A stretch of DNA of 64,000 nt from Labedaea rhizosphaerae (GCF_004362825.1 NZ_SNXZ01000001.1:1488001-1552000); one strand, 5' to 3'. Shown: positions 32,258 through 38,905, numbered from the stretch's first letter. Notes: generated by a model not told the origin, from the letters alone. A program made the numbers and translations.

Positions 32258-32790
32258 AGCTGGCGTCGGTCGCGGGCATCACCCCGGTGACCATGCGATC
32301 ACCGGCGGACACCGAGCGGGAACTGGCCGAACTGATCGTCAAGACCCGCGGCGGCGAGTCCGCCCACGACCCCGGTGTCGCCCTCGCCGCGCACGACGCG
32401 GCGCAACTGGCGCACGAGAACGCGGCCGGGCTCGTGGCCGTCGTCGACCACCCGCAGTCGGACCCGGGCGTGCTGGTGAGCATGGTCGTGCACGCCGACC
32501 TGCCGTTCGGCGCGGACGCGGCGGACGAGGTGCGGGCGTTCCTGGAGGCGAGCGCGGGGGCGGACATCCACGAGATCACCGAGTCGCGGACCGAACGCGG
32601 CTACCCGGTGATCATCGCCGAGCGGATCGTGATGTCGGACCCGCCGTCCGGCTGCCAGTTGCAGGCCGTGGTGATCGCCCCGGCCGGCGGCCGGCTGGCC
32701 GTGTTCACGCTGCATTCGCTGACCGGGCGGGGCTGGCTGGAGCTGGCGGCCGTGCTCGGGGAGCTGCTGTCGTCGGTCAGCTTCGACTAA
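32254..32790 (+). CDS. Hypothetical soluble protein, last gene of the secretion-substrate operon
   Basis: 178 residues from GTG 32254, coupled to the preceding gene by a GTGA overlap. There is no signal peptide or membrane helix. The pattern is alternating strands and helices: GLVAVVDHPQ, VLVSMVVHADLPF, DAADEVRAFLEASAG, GYPVIIAERIV, CQLQAVVIAPAGGRLAVFTLHSLTG and LELAAVLGELLSSVSFD, which looks like a PsbP/Mog1-like or LpqN-like alpha/beta sandwich. I do not recognise a definite family. Position after four secretion-type proteins suggests a chaperone, immunity or adaptor role, but that is inference only. Confidence 0.55.
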   Translation: MKLASVAGITPVTMRSPADTERELAELIVKTRGGESAHDPGVALAAHDAAQLAHENAAGLVAVVDHPQSDPGVLVSMVVHADLPFGADAADEVRAFLEASAGADIHEITESRTERGYPVIIAERIVMSDPPSGCQLQAVVIAPAGGRLAVFTLHSLTGRGWLELAAVLGELLSSVSFD

Positions 32791-32807
32791 CGCCGACTGT
32801 TGTTCCA

Positions 32808-32987
32808 CCGCAACCGATTCCACGCGTTTCGACCGCGGAACCGTTGTGCCACACGTTTTCGTCTCGCGCGCGCGTAGACCAAGCCCCCACCCTGCCCGGT
32901 GCGCCCCGAGTCTCATTCTCTCGGTTTGCCTGGGCGGGAACGGGCGATCGCGCGATCTGTGGACAACCCACAGGGTGTGGACAACTC
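32808..32987. repeat. Intergenic repeat element with paired DnaA-box-like motifs (copy C)
   Basis: It aligns with copy D 283 bp further on. Shared blocks are CCGTTG(T/C)(G/A)CC near the start, TTTCG(T/C)CTCGCGCGCGCGTA, an (A)CCCCC(A/G)CCCT block, a CTCGGTTTG-like core and GGGCGG(G/A)AACGGGC. The element ends with GATC, TGTGGACAA (32958-32966), the dyad CCCACAGGG and TGTGGACAA (32976-32984), spacing 18 nt. The dyad can form a 5-bp hairpin with a 3-nt loop. Copies C and D together with their spacers fill the 480-bp gap between the secretion operon and the AraC gene; no gene is seen there. Confidence 0.7.
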
Positions 32988-33082
32988 GGGTGCCGCGCTG
33001 CTCGTGTACCCGTTCTGGAGACGGCTCGCGAATCGCACCGGAATGGCGCCCTTGGATCCACTTCGGTGCAACCGACGACGCT

Positions 33083-33270
33083 CGCGGCAACCAATTCGTT
33101 ATGCGCGAGCACCGTCGAAACCGTTGCACCGCAACACTTTCGCCTCGCGCGCGCGTAACGAAAACCCCCGCCCTCCCTCGGGGGCTCCCCATGACCCAGT
33201 CTATCGGTTTGTGGGGGCGGAAACGGGCTGGAGCGCGATCTGTGGATAACCCACAGGGTGTGGATAACTC
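33083..33270. repeat. Intergenic repeat element with paired DnaA-box-like motifs (copy D)
   Basis: A direct repeat of copy C. The core CCAGTCTATCGGTTTG (33196-33211) matches copy B at 15 of 16 bases. The terminal pair is TGTGGATAA (33241-33249) and TGTGGATAA (33259-33267), again 18 nt apart, with CCCACAGGG between. The second box ends one base before the stop codon of the minus-strand AraC gene, so read from that strand the gene runs straight into two TTATCCACA sequences, the general bacterial DnaA-box consensus. Confidence 0.7.
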
Positions 33271-34192
33271 AGCGCTTGAGCACGCGGTCGCGGTACTCGC
33301 GCGGGGTTTCGCCCACCACTTTGCGGAAGGTGCGGGAGAAGTGGGCCGCGTTGGCGAAGCCGCACTGGCGCGAGATTTCCCCCACGCCGCGCACCGCGTG
33401 CGCGGGGTCGGACAACAACTCCCGTGCGCGGTCGATCCGCAGTTGCCGGATCCTCCCCGACACGCCATCGCCGTCGTCGAAGAGTTGGTACAGGCGGCGG
33501 CGGGAGATGAACAGGGCCTCCGCGATCCGTTCCGCGGTCAGCGACGGGTCCGACAAGTGCTGCTTGATGTACTCCACCGCCGCCCGGCGGCGGGTGGCGA
33601 TCGCGTCGGCCCGGTCCAGTTCGGTGCGCAGGGCGCTGCGCAGCACCAACTCGGCCAGGCCGAGCAGGTACGGCTTGATCCCGTGCGGGTCCAGGGATTC
33701 CGCCACCACCAGCAGGTGCGACACCGACGCGGCGAACAGTGTCTGCAGTGGACGGTCGACCGGCACGGGCTGGAACAGCAGCGGCCGTAGTTCGGCGAAG
33801 CTGATCGACAGCTTGTGCGCGGCCACCGCCAGCAGCACGACCCCGCCCTGACCGCCGCCGCCCGGGTGCGCGCGCAACGCGCACTCCGGGAACTGCAAGG
33901 CGATCCCGTCGGCGGGCAGGTACTTGGGCAGCGACGCACGCATGGCCAGTTGCACCATGTCCGGTTCGCGCGCGCCCGGCTTGGCGCCCGCCTTCGCGGC
34001 CCGCGTGGCGTCGATCGCCTGTCGGGTGGCGCTCGCCCCGGACGCGCGCACCACCAGGTATCCCGACGCGACCTCCGCCTCGGTGCCCTGCGTGCCCTCG
34101 GCGGCCTCCGGCTCAGCCGGTTTGCCGAGGGCCCTGGACAGCGACGCGAACCGCTTCTCCAGCGCGGTCGGCACCCTTCGAGGTCCGGACAT
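33269..34192 (-). CDS. AraC-family transcriptional regulator
   Basis: 307 residues. The last 105 residues are a complete AraC DNA-binding domain: YIKQHLSDPSLTAERIAEALFISRRRLYQLF (first helix-turn-helix), then LRIDRARELLSDPAHAVRGVGEISRQCGFANAAHFSRTFRKVVGETPREYR (second, with the family signature). The N-terminal 200 residues resemble the AraC-type ligand/dimer domain with a cupin-like core (YLPADGIALQFPECALRAHPGG, LAVAAHKLSISFAEL). Effector unknown. The gene stands alone between repeat copy D and the L,D-transpeptidase gene; no obvious target is adjacent in divergent orientation. Confidence 0.85.
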   Translation of the reverse strand: MSGPRRVPTALEKRFASLSRALGKPAEPEAAEGTQGTEAEVASGYLVVRASGASATRQAIDATRAAKAGAKPGAREPDMVQLAMRASLPKYLPADGIALQFPECALRAHPGGGGQGGVVLLAVAAHKLSISFAELRPLLFQPVPVDRPLQTLFAASVSHLLVVAESLDPHGIKPYLLGLAELVLRSALRTELDRADAIATRRRAAVEYIKQHLSDPSLTAERIAEALFISRRRLYQLFDDGDGVSGRIRQLRIDRARELLSDPAHAVRGVGEISRQCGFANAAHFSRTFRKVVGETPREYRDRVLKR

Positions 34193-34234
34193 CGCCCACC
34201 CCTGTCGTCGGTGCGGACAGCGTAGGGGAGGAAC

Positions 34235-35446
34235 TCAGAGCGCCGACATGCTCTGCCACTTGCTCCAGGAGTAGATCCAGTCGTGGTAGTCGCCGTCGGC
34301 CGGGCTGAGCTTCACCGTGCTGCCGGTCACCTCGACCGGGTCACCAGGCAGAACACTGTTGTAGTAGGCCTCGGCGTTTGCCTCCGACAGGTTCGCGCAC
34401 CCGTGCGACACGTTGGAGTTGCCCTGCTGGGCCGCCGACCACGGAGCCCCGTGGACGAACTCGCCGTTGTTCGAGATGCGCACGGCCCAGTGGACCTCGA
34501 TGTTCTCGTAGTCGTACTTCTCGTTGGTCATGAAGTACGTCTGGCTCTTGCTCATCACGAGGTGCGTGCCGCTGTGCGTGACGCGGCCGGGGTCAGAGTC
34601 CAGGCCGTAGCTGGCCGGGTAGTCGTGGACCTTCTTGCCGTTGCGGTAGACCATGAACCGGTGGGTCTTGGTGTTGGCCTTCACGACCTGGTTGCGGCCG
34701 ATGGTGAACTTCGAGGTCACGTCGTCCAGGCCGTACGCGCCACCGCCGAACGAGACACCGTAGATGTCCAGGTGCACGTCGACCTTGGTGTTCGCCGGCC
34801 AGTACGCCTTCGGGCGGTAGTGCACGGTGCGGTCGTCGAACCAGGCCCACGAGCCGGTGACGTCCTTGGACGTCTCGACCTTGAGCGCCTTCTCCACCGA
34901 CTTCTTGTCGCTGACGTCCTGGTCGAAGGTGACCACGATCGGCTGCCCGACGCCGTAGGTCGCGTTGTCCGCGGTGTTGATGTGGGCGCTGACCTTGCTC
35001 TGCGCGGTGACCGTGGTGAACGAGCCCTTGACCGGCACGCTCTTGCCGTCGGGGCTGGTCGCGCTGCCCGACCACGTGTACTTCTTGCCGTAGCCCAGGT
35101 CTTCGGTGACCTTCCAGCTCTTCTTGTCCGCGGCGAGGCTCCCCTTGACCTTCTTGCCGTCGGGGTTGGTCAGCGTGACGGAGGCCAGCGTGCCGTCGGC
35201 GACGGTGACGGTGAACGGGCCGTTCGGCGCCACGTTCTTGGCGTTGTTGGCCGGCTTCGTGGTCACCTTGGCGACCACCGGGGCCGCGGCAGGCCCGACT
35301 TGCTGGTTCTGGCCGGCAGCGCCGGTCTGGGTCTGCGTGGCGGGCGCGCCGCCGTCGTCGCTGCTGCACGCGGCAAACACCAGCGACGCGGCCGCGGCGG
35401 CTGCAACAGCGCCGAAGAACCGCCTTGTACCCCTGCCCACCGTCAC
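34235..35446 (-). CDS. L,D-transpeptidase lipoprotein
   Basis: 403 residues. GTG 35446 has AAAGGGA five bases upstream. A signal sequence ends at a lipobox-like FAAC, followed by a Gln/Thr-rich linker. Two Ig-like domains (about 60-145 and 150-260; TVTVADGTLASVTLTNPDGK, PIVVTFDQDVSDKKSVEKAL) lead to the YkuD catalytic domain (about 265-385): HRFMVYRNGKKVHDYPASYG, WAVRISNNGEFVHGA and the active site SNVSHGCANLS with nucleophile Cys. This is the architecture of mycobacterial LdtMt1/2, which form 3-3 peptidoglycan crosslinks outside the membrane. The C-terminal stretch WIYSWSKWQSM is the Trp-rich cap seen in these enzymes. A CRP-type site lies about 75 bases upstream. Confidence 0.9.
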   Translation of the reverse strand: MTVGRGTRRFFGAVAAAAAASLVFAACSSDDGGAPATQTQTGAAGQNQQVGPAAAPVVAKVTTKPANNAKNVAPNGPFTVTVADGTLASVTLTNPDGKKVKGSLAADKKSWKVTEDLGYGKKYTWSGSATSPDGKSVPVKGSFTTVTAQSKVSAHINTADNATYGVGQPIVVTFDQDVSDKKSVEKALKVETSKDVTGSWAWFDDRTVHYRPKAYWPANTKVDVHLDIYGVSFGGGAYGLDDVTSKFTIGRNQVVKANTKTHRFMVYRNGKKVHDYPASYGLDSDPGRVTHSGTHLVMSKSQTYFMTNEKYDYENIEVHWAVRISNNGEFVHGAPWSAAQQGNSNVSHGCANLSEANAEAYYNSVLPGDPVEVTGSTVKLSPADGDYHDWIYSWSKWQSMSAL

Positions 35447-35518
35447 GTGTGTCCCTTTCCCCCGTGTGGTCTCGCCACTAACGACGCCGCTGAGCAGCCG
35501 AACGTTGGCGATCACTGC

Positions 35519-35534
35519 TGTGACTCACGTCACA
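35519..35534. promoter_or_regulatory. CRP/GlxR-type binding site upstream of the L,D-transpeptidase gene
   Basis: TGTGA and TCACA flank the six bases CTCACG, an exact match to the CRP-family consensus TGTGA-N6-TCACA used by actinobacterial Crp/GlxR. It lies 73 bases upstream of the minus-strand transpeptidase start. The remaining stretch up to the cold-shock gene (35535-35857) shows no gene; only a 5'-leader hairpin is recognised. Confidence 0.55.
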
Positions 35535-35808
35535 TTTGCGTTGACGCCACGACCCAAGATCATCGCGTGCTGCCGTCCGGCGAGTTTAGCCAGGGAAAAC
35601 AACGGTTCCGTTCGACGGTGGCTACAGATTGGTGACTACGGGCGTGTCACCCGTTCAGCCCAACGGGCCGCCGATTTGGCCGTACCGACCGATGTGCGCC
35701 CGGCGATACGCTCCGCAGCCAGGCCGTTTGTTTCTGTGTTCGTGCTCAACCCACGCTCGCGGAACGAAGCATCGCGGGCGCGCGTGAAGTGTCGCCCCGA
35801 AAGGCCGA

Positions 35809-35829
35809 GAGGTTGCACGGGGCAACCTC
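35809..35829 (+). promoter_or_regulatory. Leader hairpin before the cold-shock gene
   Basis: GAGGTTGC (35809-35816) and GCAACCTC (35822-35829) are perfectly complementary around ACGGG. It lies 28 bases upstream of the csp start, just before the GGAGG ribosome binding site. Structured leaders are common in cold-shock mRNAs; temperature-dependent control here is inference. Confidence 0.45.
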
Positions 35830-35857
35830 GTGATGACCCTGCGATGGAGGCAGGTTT

Positions 35858-36061
35858 ATGGCACAGGGCACGGTGAAGTGGTTCAACGCCGAAAAGGGGT
35901 TCGGCTTCATCGCCGTCGACAACGGCGGCTCCGATGTGTTCGTCCACTACTCGGAGATCCAGAGCAAGGGCTTCCGAACCCTGGAGGAGAACCAGCGGGT
36001 CGAGTTCGAGATCGGTCAGGGCACCAAGGGCCCGCAGGCGACCAACGTGGTGCCGCTGTAG
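35858..36061 (+). CDS. Cold-shock domain protein (CspA family)
   Basis: 67 residues, the exact family length. [20 protein letters not shown] contains the RNP1 motif [15 protein letters not shown] is RNP2 (canonical VFVHFS, here Tyr replaces Phe). The ending [14 protein letters not shown] is standard for actinobacterial Csp proteins. It binds single-stranded RNA/DNA and acts as an RNA chaperone. A GGAGG ribosome binding site, a leader hairpin and a strong terminator 20 bases downstream make it a monocistronic unit. Confidence 0.95.
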   Translation: MAQGTVKWFNAEKGFGFIAVDNGGSDVFVHYSEIQSKGFRTLEENQRVEFEIGQGTKGPQATNVVPL

Positions 36062-36080
36062 ACCGGACCTCGTTCTTGCT

Positions 36081-36120
36081 GCGAAGGGCCCCGGCCGGGT
36101 GTGTGGCCGGGGCCCTTCGC
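36081..36120 (+). terminator. Strong intrinsic terminator of the cold-shock gene
   Basis: A perfect 16-bp stem: the left arm starts GCGAAGGGCC (36081) and the right arm ends GGCCCTTCGC (36120), around the 8-nt loop GGGTGTGT. It starts 20 bases after the csp stop. Confidence 0.85.
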
Positions 36121-36162
36121 GTGTCGGGGGATGGGTGTTCTGTTCGGGGTGTGTTCGGACGC

Positions 36163-36507
36163 TCAGCGGGAGTGCAGCTGCCGGGCTTCCCACTGGAGCC
36201 GTTGCAGGACCCATTCCTGGGCCAGTGCGTTCGGCGTGGTGTTCTGCCGCACGGCGAGCTCGCGCAGGTGCTCGTTGGCCATCAACGACACCCGCAGCTG
36301 GTAGACCTCGGCGCCGCCGAAGCGACGACCGGAACCGGTGGACTCCGGGTCCAGGTCGTTGTCGGGGCTCAGCGCCGAGAGGTATGACTCGAGCTCGTGG
36401 TCAGGCAGCACTTCCTCGACGTCACGGATCGGGGTGCGGTGACGGCCCGTCGACGTACCGACGGCCTTGAGGTTGGTCCTGCTGCGTCCAAGAGATGGAA
36501 GAGGCAC
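36163..36507 (-). CDS. Hypothetical small protein with ribbon-helix-helix-like C-terminus
   Basis: About 114 residues taking GTG 36507 as start (the frame is open to 36564 but would then run into an inverted repeat). The N-terminal half is polar. The C-terminal half reads AEVYQLRVSLMANEHLRELAVRQNTTPNALAQEWVLQRLQWEA: a short strand followed by two helices, which fits a ribbon-helix-helix (CopG/Arc-like) DNA-binding fold such as an antitoxin. No toxin gene is adjacent. The 9-bp inverted repeat at 36543-36568 just upstream could be its own operator. Family not firmly recognised. Confidence 0.6.
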   Translation of the reverse strand: MPLPSLGRSRTNLKAVGTSTGRHRTPIRDVEEVLPDHELESYLSALSPDNDLDPESTGSGRRFGGAEVYQLRVSLMANEHLRELAVRQNTTPNALAQEWVLQRLQWEARQLHSR

Positions 36508-36542
36508 GGCGGCTACGATAACGAATCGGCCACGAGAACATA

Positions 36543-36568
36543 GTGAGTGTGACGTGCAACACACTCAC
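36543..36568. promoter_or_regulatory. Perfect 9-bp inverted repeat upstream of the small regulator-like gene
   Basis: GTGAGTGTG (36543-36551) and CACACTCAC (36560-36568) flank an 8-nt spacer, 36 bases upstream of the presumed start at 36507. Position and symmetry suggest an operator, possibly autoregulatory. Confidence 0.5.
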
Positions 36569-36795
36569 ACAATTGGCTGATTGCGCAACCACCTTGGTTT
36601 CCGTGCGTCATCACTTGGTTGCGCATCCTTTACCCGAACTGACCGTACCGGTCACTCGCTCAGTTGCACAATGCCGGGGTTGACCTGCAAAGATTCGGCC
36701 CTTCTCCGGCTTGCGGAGGGTTTCCGCCACGATGGGGGCGACCTTTGCTCCGGCTCGACCGTGCTTGGGATGAGGGCCCGAAACCACTGTGAATC

Positions 36796-36822
36796 TGTGG
36801 ATAAGTCACAGGCTGTGGACAA
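36796..36822. repeat. Paired DnaA-box-like motifs (copy E)
   Basis: TGTGGATAA (36796-36804) and TGTGGACAA (36814-36822) have starts 18 nt apart, with CACAG/CTGTG dyad symmetry between. The longer upstream part of copies B-D (CCAGTCTATCGG core) is missing here. It lies in a 545-bp region (36569-37113) with no credible gene; besides this pair only the hairpin at 36930-36962 stands out. Confidence 0.6.
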
Positions 36823-36929
36823 CGCGCCACGAGCGTGTGAATTGTGCCTTGACACCCCTGGGGCCGACACCTGCGGTTTCCGGCCCATCACGCAACGGAA
36901 CCGAGGCGACCTTGCCCGGAAAAGGAGAT

Positions 36930-36962
36930 GGCCCCCGCGCCAGGGGGAGGAACGCGGGGGCC
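36930..36962. terminator. GC-rich hairpin downstream of copZ
   Basis: GGCCCCCGCG (36930-36939) and CGCGGGGGCC (36953-36962) pair perfectly around a 13-nt loop. It is about 150 bases beyond the copZ stop on the minus strand and could terminate the csoR-copZ message; the distance makes this uncertain. Confidence 0.4.
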
Positions 36963-37113
36963 GGAGGGGATCTCCACAGGCGCTGACCGGGGGTGTGTCA
37001 GCAACACGATTGTTGCACGTGCACGCGGATGTGGGGAGAGCTTGGGCCCGAAAATTCCGTTGAATTGTTCACTTGATGTTCGCATTGTCGGTGCCAAGCT
37101 CCCGGACGGCTGG

Positions 37114-37317
37114 TCAGCCGACGAGCTGGTAGCCCGCCTCGGTGACCGCCGCGGCCACGTCGTCCTTGGCCAGCTCAGCGGTGCTGCTGACGGTCACCGC
37201 GCCGGTCGGCACGTCCACCGACACGTCGGTGACGCCCTCGAGCTCGGTCAGCTCCTCGGTGACCGACCGCGCGCAGTGGGCGCAGGTCATGCCGGTCACG
37301 GTGTAGGTGGTCTGCAC
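37114..37317 (-). CDS. copZ: Copper chaperone, heavy-metal-associated domain
   Basis: 67 residues forming one ferredoxin-like HMA domain. YTVTGMTCAHCARSVTEEL contains the metal-binding MxCxxC (Cys12, Cys15). The rest (VTDVSVDVPTGAVTVSS, AAVTEAGYQLVG) follows the beta-alpha-beta-beta-alpha-beta pattern. It binds Cu(I) in the cytoplasm and delivers it to an exporter ATPase. It is 20 bases downstream of the csoR gene and must be co-transcribed with it. The P-type ATPase that usually accompanies these two genes is not in the window. Confidence 0.9.
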   Translation of the reverse strand: MQTTYTVTGMTCAHCARSVTEELTELEGVTDVSVDVPTGAVTVSSTAELAKDDVAAAVTEAGYQLVG

Positions 37318-37337
37318 TGCTTGTTCCTCCGGGTCGA

Positions 37338-37637
37338 TCAGGACTTCACCAAACGGGCGATGGCGTCGGCGGCCTCGCGCACCTTGGCCGCGGCGGCGTC
37401 GTCGCTCTGGCGCGCGGCATCCACCACGCAGCCGGCCATGTGCTCCTCGAGCAGTTCCAGCGCGAACGCCTGCAGCGCCCGCGTGGCCGCGGACACCTGG
37501 GTCAGGACGTCGATGCAGTAGGCGTCCTCGTCCACCATCCGTTGCAGCCCGCGCACCTGACCTTCGATGCGGCGCAGCCGGCGCTGGTGCGCCTCGCGGT
37601 TGGCGGTGTACGAGTGCCCGTGGTGTTCGTCGGCCAT
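37338..37637 (-). CDS. csoR: Copper-sensing repressor CsoR
   Basis: 99 residues, all-helical CsoR/RcnR/FrmR family. HQRRLRRIEGQVRGLQRMVDEDAYCIDVLTQVSAATRAL is the signature; the Cu(I) ligands of CsoR are present as Cys41, His66 and Cys70 (ELLEEHMAGC). It represses copper-resistance genes and releases DNA when Cu(I) binds. A matching operator-like inverted repeat lies 10 bases upstream (37648-37662). copZ follows 20 bases downstream and is the evident target. A possible 46-residue gene ends inside the operator just upstream. Confidence 0.9.
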   Translation of the reverse strand: MADEHHGHSYTANREAHQRRLRRIEGQVRGLQRMVDEDAYCIDVLTQVSAATRALQAFALELLEEHMAGCVVDAARQSDDAAAAKVREAADAIARLVKS

Positions 37638-37647
37638 GCCCTCAATA

Positions 37648-37662
37648 TACCCCTACTGGGTA
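37648..37662. promoter_or_regulatory. CsoR operator-like inverted repeat
   Basis: TACCC and GGGTA flank CTACT, within the larger sequence ATATACCCCTACTGGGTAGGG. It resembles the CsoR box with its A/T-rich ends and G/C-tracts (TAnnCCCC...GGGGnTA type). It lies immediately upstream of csoR. Confidence 0.6.
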
Positions 37663-37793
37663 GGGCTGTCTGGCTTGAACTGCTCCTGCAACTGGTCGGT
37701 CAGGGAGTTCAGCTGAGCGATCAGCCCGTCGAGCTCACCGATGCGCTCCTGGAGCGCCTCGGTCGGGTCGGCCGGCTTGTTCTCCTCGGTCAT
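37653..37793 (-). CDS. Putative 46-residue coiled-coil protein ahead of csoR
   Basis: ATG 37793 opens a frame of 46 codons: polar start (MTEENKPADPTEA) and then a regular heptad-like helix (LQERIGELDGLIAQLN, SLTDQLQEQFKPD), ending at TAG 37653-37655. The stop lies within the CsoR operator, 15 bases before the csoR start. The amphipathic L/I periodicity is convincing for a real small protein. AGGG stands about seven bases before the start region. If expressed, it may be read through into csoR-copZ or be an independent short transcript. Function unknown. Confidence 0.5.
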   Translation of the reverse strand: MTEENKPADPTEALQERIGELDGLIAQLNSLTDQLQEQFKPDSPTQ

Positions 37794-38011
37794 GGCCGAA
37801 ACCCTGCCTCATGCCGGTGCGTGAGCACAGTGCGGTTCCGGCTACCCGTTCGGCGCCATCGCCAGCCGGCCCTCCGGACGCGCCGTGACCGGCTCAGCCA
37901 CTTGGTCTAGCGGGTTCACTTAGCGTTGCGAACGGTTCACTCTGCGGGGGGCTGCTTCGCATGGCTTCCGCCGCATAACCTCACGGCCACACCTGAGTCG
38001 GGGAGGCAGCG

Positions 38012-38245
38012 ATGAGCAGCTCACTGGAAGTCCGACAGTTCTTGATGCAACAGGACCTCGGTGCACCGTCCGTGCCGTCACAGCGCAACGGCGACGCCGG
38101 TCAGGGGCGGGTCAACGAGGACCAGGTACGCCGGGCCCGGCTCGCGGTGGCGTCCATCGCGAACGACGCCGACGACTGCAAGCAGCTGCTGGACATGCTC
38201 GGCCTGCTGGCCGACGACGACGGGGTCCCGCCGGTCATGCGGTGA
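38012..38245 (+). CDS. Conserved-looking small hypothetical protein
   Basis: 77 residues with a strong GGGGAGG ribosome binding site six bases before ATG 38012. The N-terminal part is SLEVRQFLMQQDLGAPSVPS. The C-terminal half is an acidic helix region (EDQVRRARLAVASIANDADDCKQLLDMLGLLADDDG). Single cysteine, no signal peptide, no known motif. It is followed by a hairpin (38259-38288) that looks like its terminator. I do not recognise the family; it is likely an actinomycete-specific cytosolic protein. The 218 bases before it hold nothing recognised. Confidence 0.65.
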   Translation: MSSSLEVRQFLMQQDLGAPSVPSQRNGDAGQGRVNEDQVRRARLAVASIANDADDCKQLLDMLGLLADDDGVPPVMR

Positions 38246-38258
38246 ACCCCGGACACGG

Positions 38259-38288
38259 CGGGAGCGCCGGACCAGCCGTGCGCTCCCG
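38259..38288 (+). terminator. Hairpin after the small hypothetical gene
   Basis: CGGGAGCGC (38259-38267) and GCGCTCCCG (38280-38288) are perfectly complementary around a 12-nt loop, 14 bases after the stop at 38245. The bases from here to the tRNA-Glu gene at 38557 show no gene. Confidence 0.65.
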
Positions 38289-38556
38289 TCCGCACAACCC
38301 TCGATCGCGTCCCGTGAGTGGTGTTCCTCACCGGCGCGGCCGCGCCGCGGGGCCTCGGCGCACACCCCCCGTGCCAGGTGCGCCGTCGCGGCACCTCGAA
38401 CATACCTTTCGCTCGCGTCGGCGGGCAATGAATTACCCGGCCATGAGCTGCTCGCTCTGGTTACGTGCAGTGGTCTTCGACCGGCCGCGGGCCCCCGCTT
38501 TGAAACCCGGTGGCGGCGTGCCCTATGCTTCTCCTTGCTCCCAGCGGAGGGGTCGA

Positions 38557-38629
38557 GCTCCCATCGTCTAGCGGCCTAGGACTCCGCCCTTTCAAGGCGG
38601 CAGCGCGGGTTCGAATCCCGTTGGGAGCA
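38557..38629 (+). tRNA. tRNA-Glu (anticodon TTC)
   Basis: A complete cloverleaf of 73 nt: acceptor GCTCCCA/TGGGAGC, anticodon stem CCGCC/GGCGG with loop CTTTCAA (anticodon TTC), T-loop TTCGAAT and discriminator A. No CCA is encoded. Confidence 0.95.
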
Positions 38630-38659
38630 CGCAACACCAGTAGGATGCAGTACAAGCAA

Positions 38660-38733
38660 GGCCCAGTGGCGCAGTTGGTTAGCGCGTCGCCCTGTCACGG
38701 CGAAGGTCGCGGGTTCGAGTCCCGTCTGGGTCG
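38660..38733 (+). tRNA. tRNA-Asp (anticodon GTC)
   Basis: A complete cloverleaf of 74 nt: acceptor GGCCCAG/CTGGGTC (one G-T pair), anticodon stem TCGCC/GGCGA with loop CTGTCAC (anticodon GTC), T-loop TTCGAGT and discriminator G, the aspartate identity base. It is 30 bases after tRNA-Glu and probably in the same transcript. Confidence 0.95.
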
Positions 38734-38745
38734 CGCGAACTCGGG

Positions 38746-38779
38746 CGACGTGTGCTTGCGGAGAGCGCAAGCCACGTCG
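38746..38779 (+). terminator. Long hairpin after tRNA-Asp
   Basis: CGACGTG and GCTTGCG (38746-38760, with a one-base bulge) pair with CGCAAGC and CACGTCG (38766-38779) around GAGAG; a TTTT run follows at 38787. A second GC-rich hairpin (CCGGGGGC/GCCCCCGG, 38793-38811) comes next. It probably ends the Glu-Asp transcript or marks a processing site. Confidence 0.65.
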
Positions 38780-38905
38780 TTCGCGGTTTTACCCGGGGGC
38801 CGAGCCCCCGGACCCCCACGGTGCGGGTTCCTGCTGAACCAGCGTGGGACCGTAGCGGGGGACCAACGGAAGAACAGAAAAACAGAAGATGGTGTGAGTT
38901 CACAC

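Noticed and set aside
36581-37063. A 160-residue plus-strand frame
   Set aside because: It crosses the DnaA-box pair and the GC-rich hairpin and shows no domain, ribosome binding site or codon bias; treated as non-coding.
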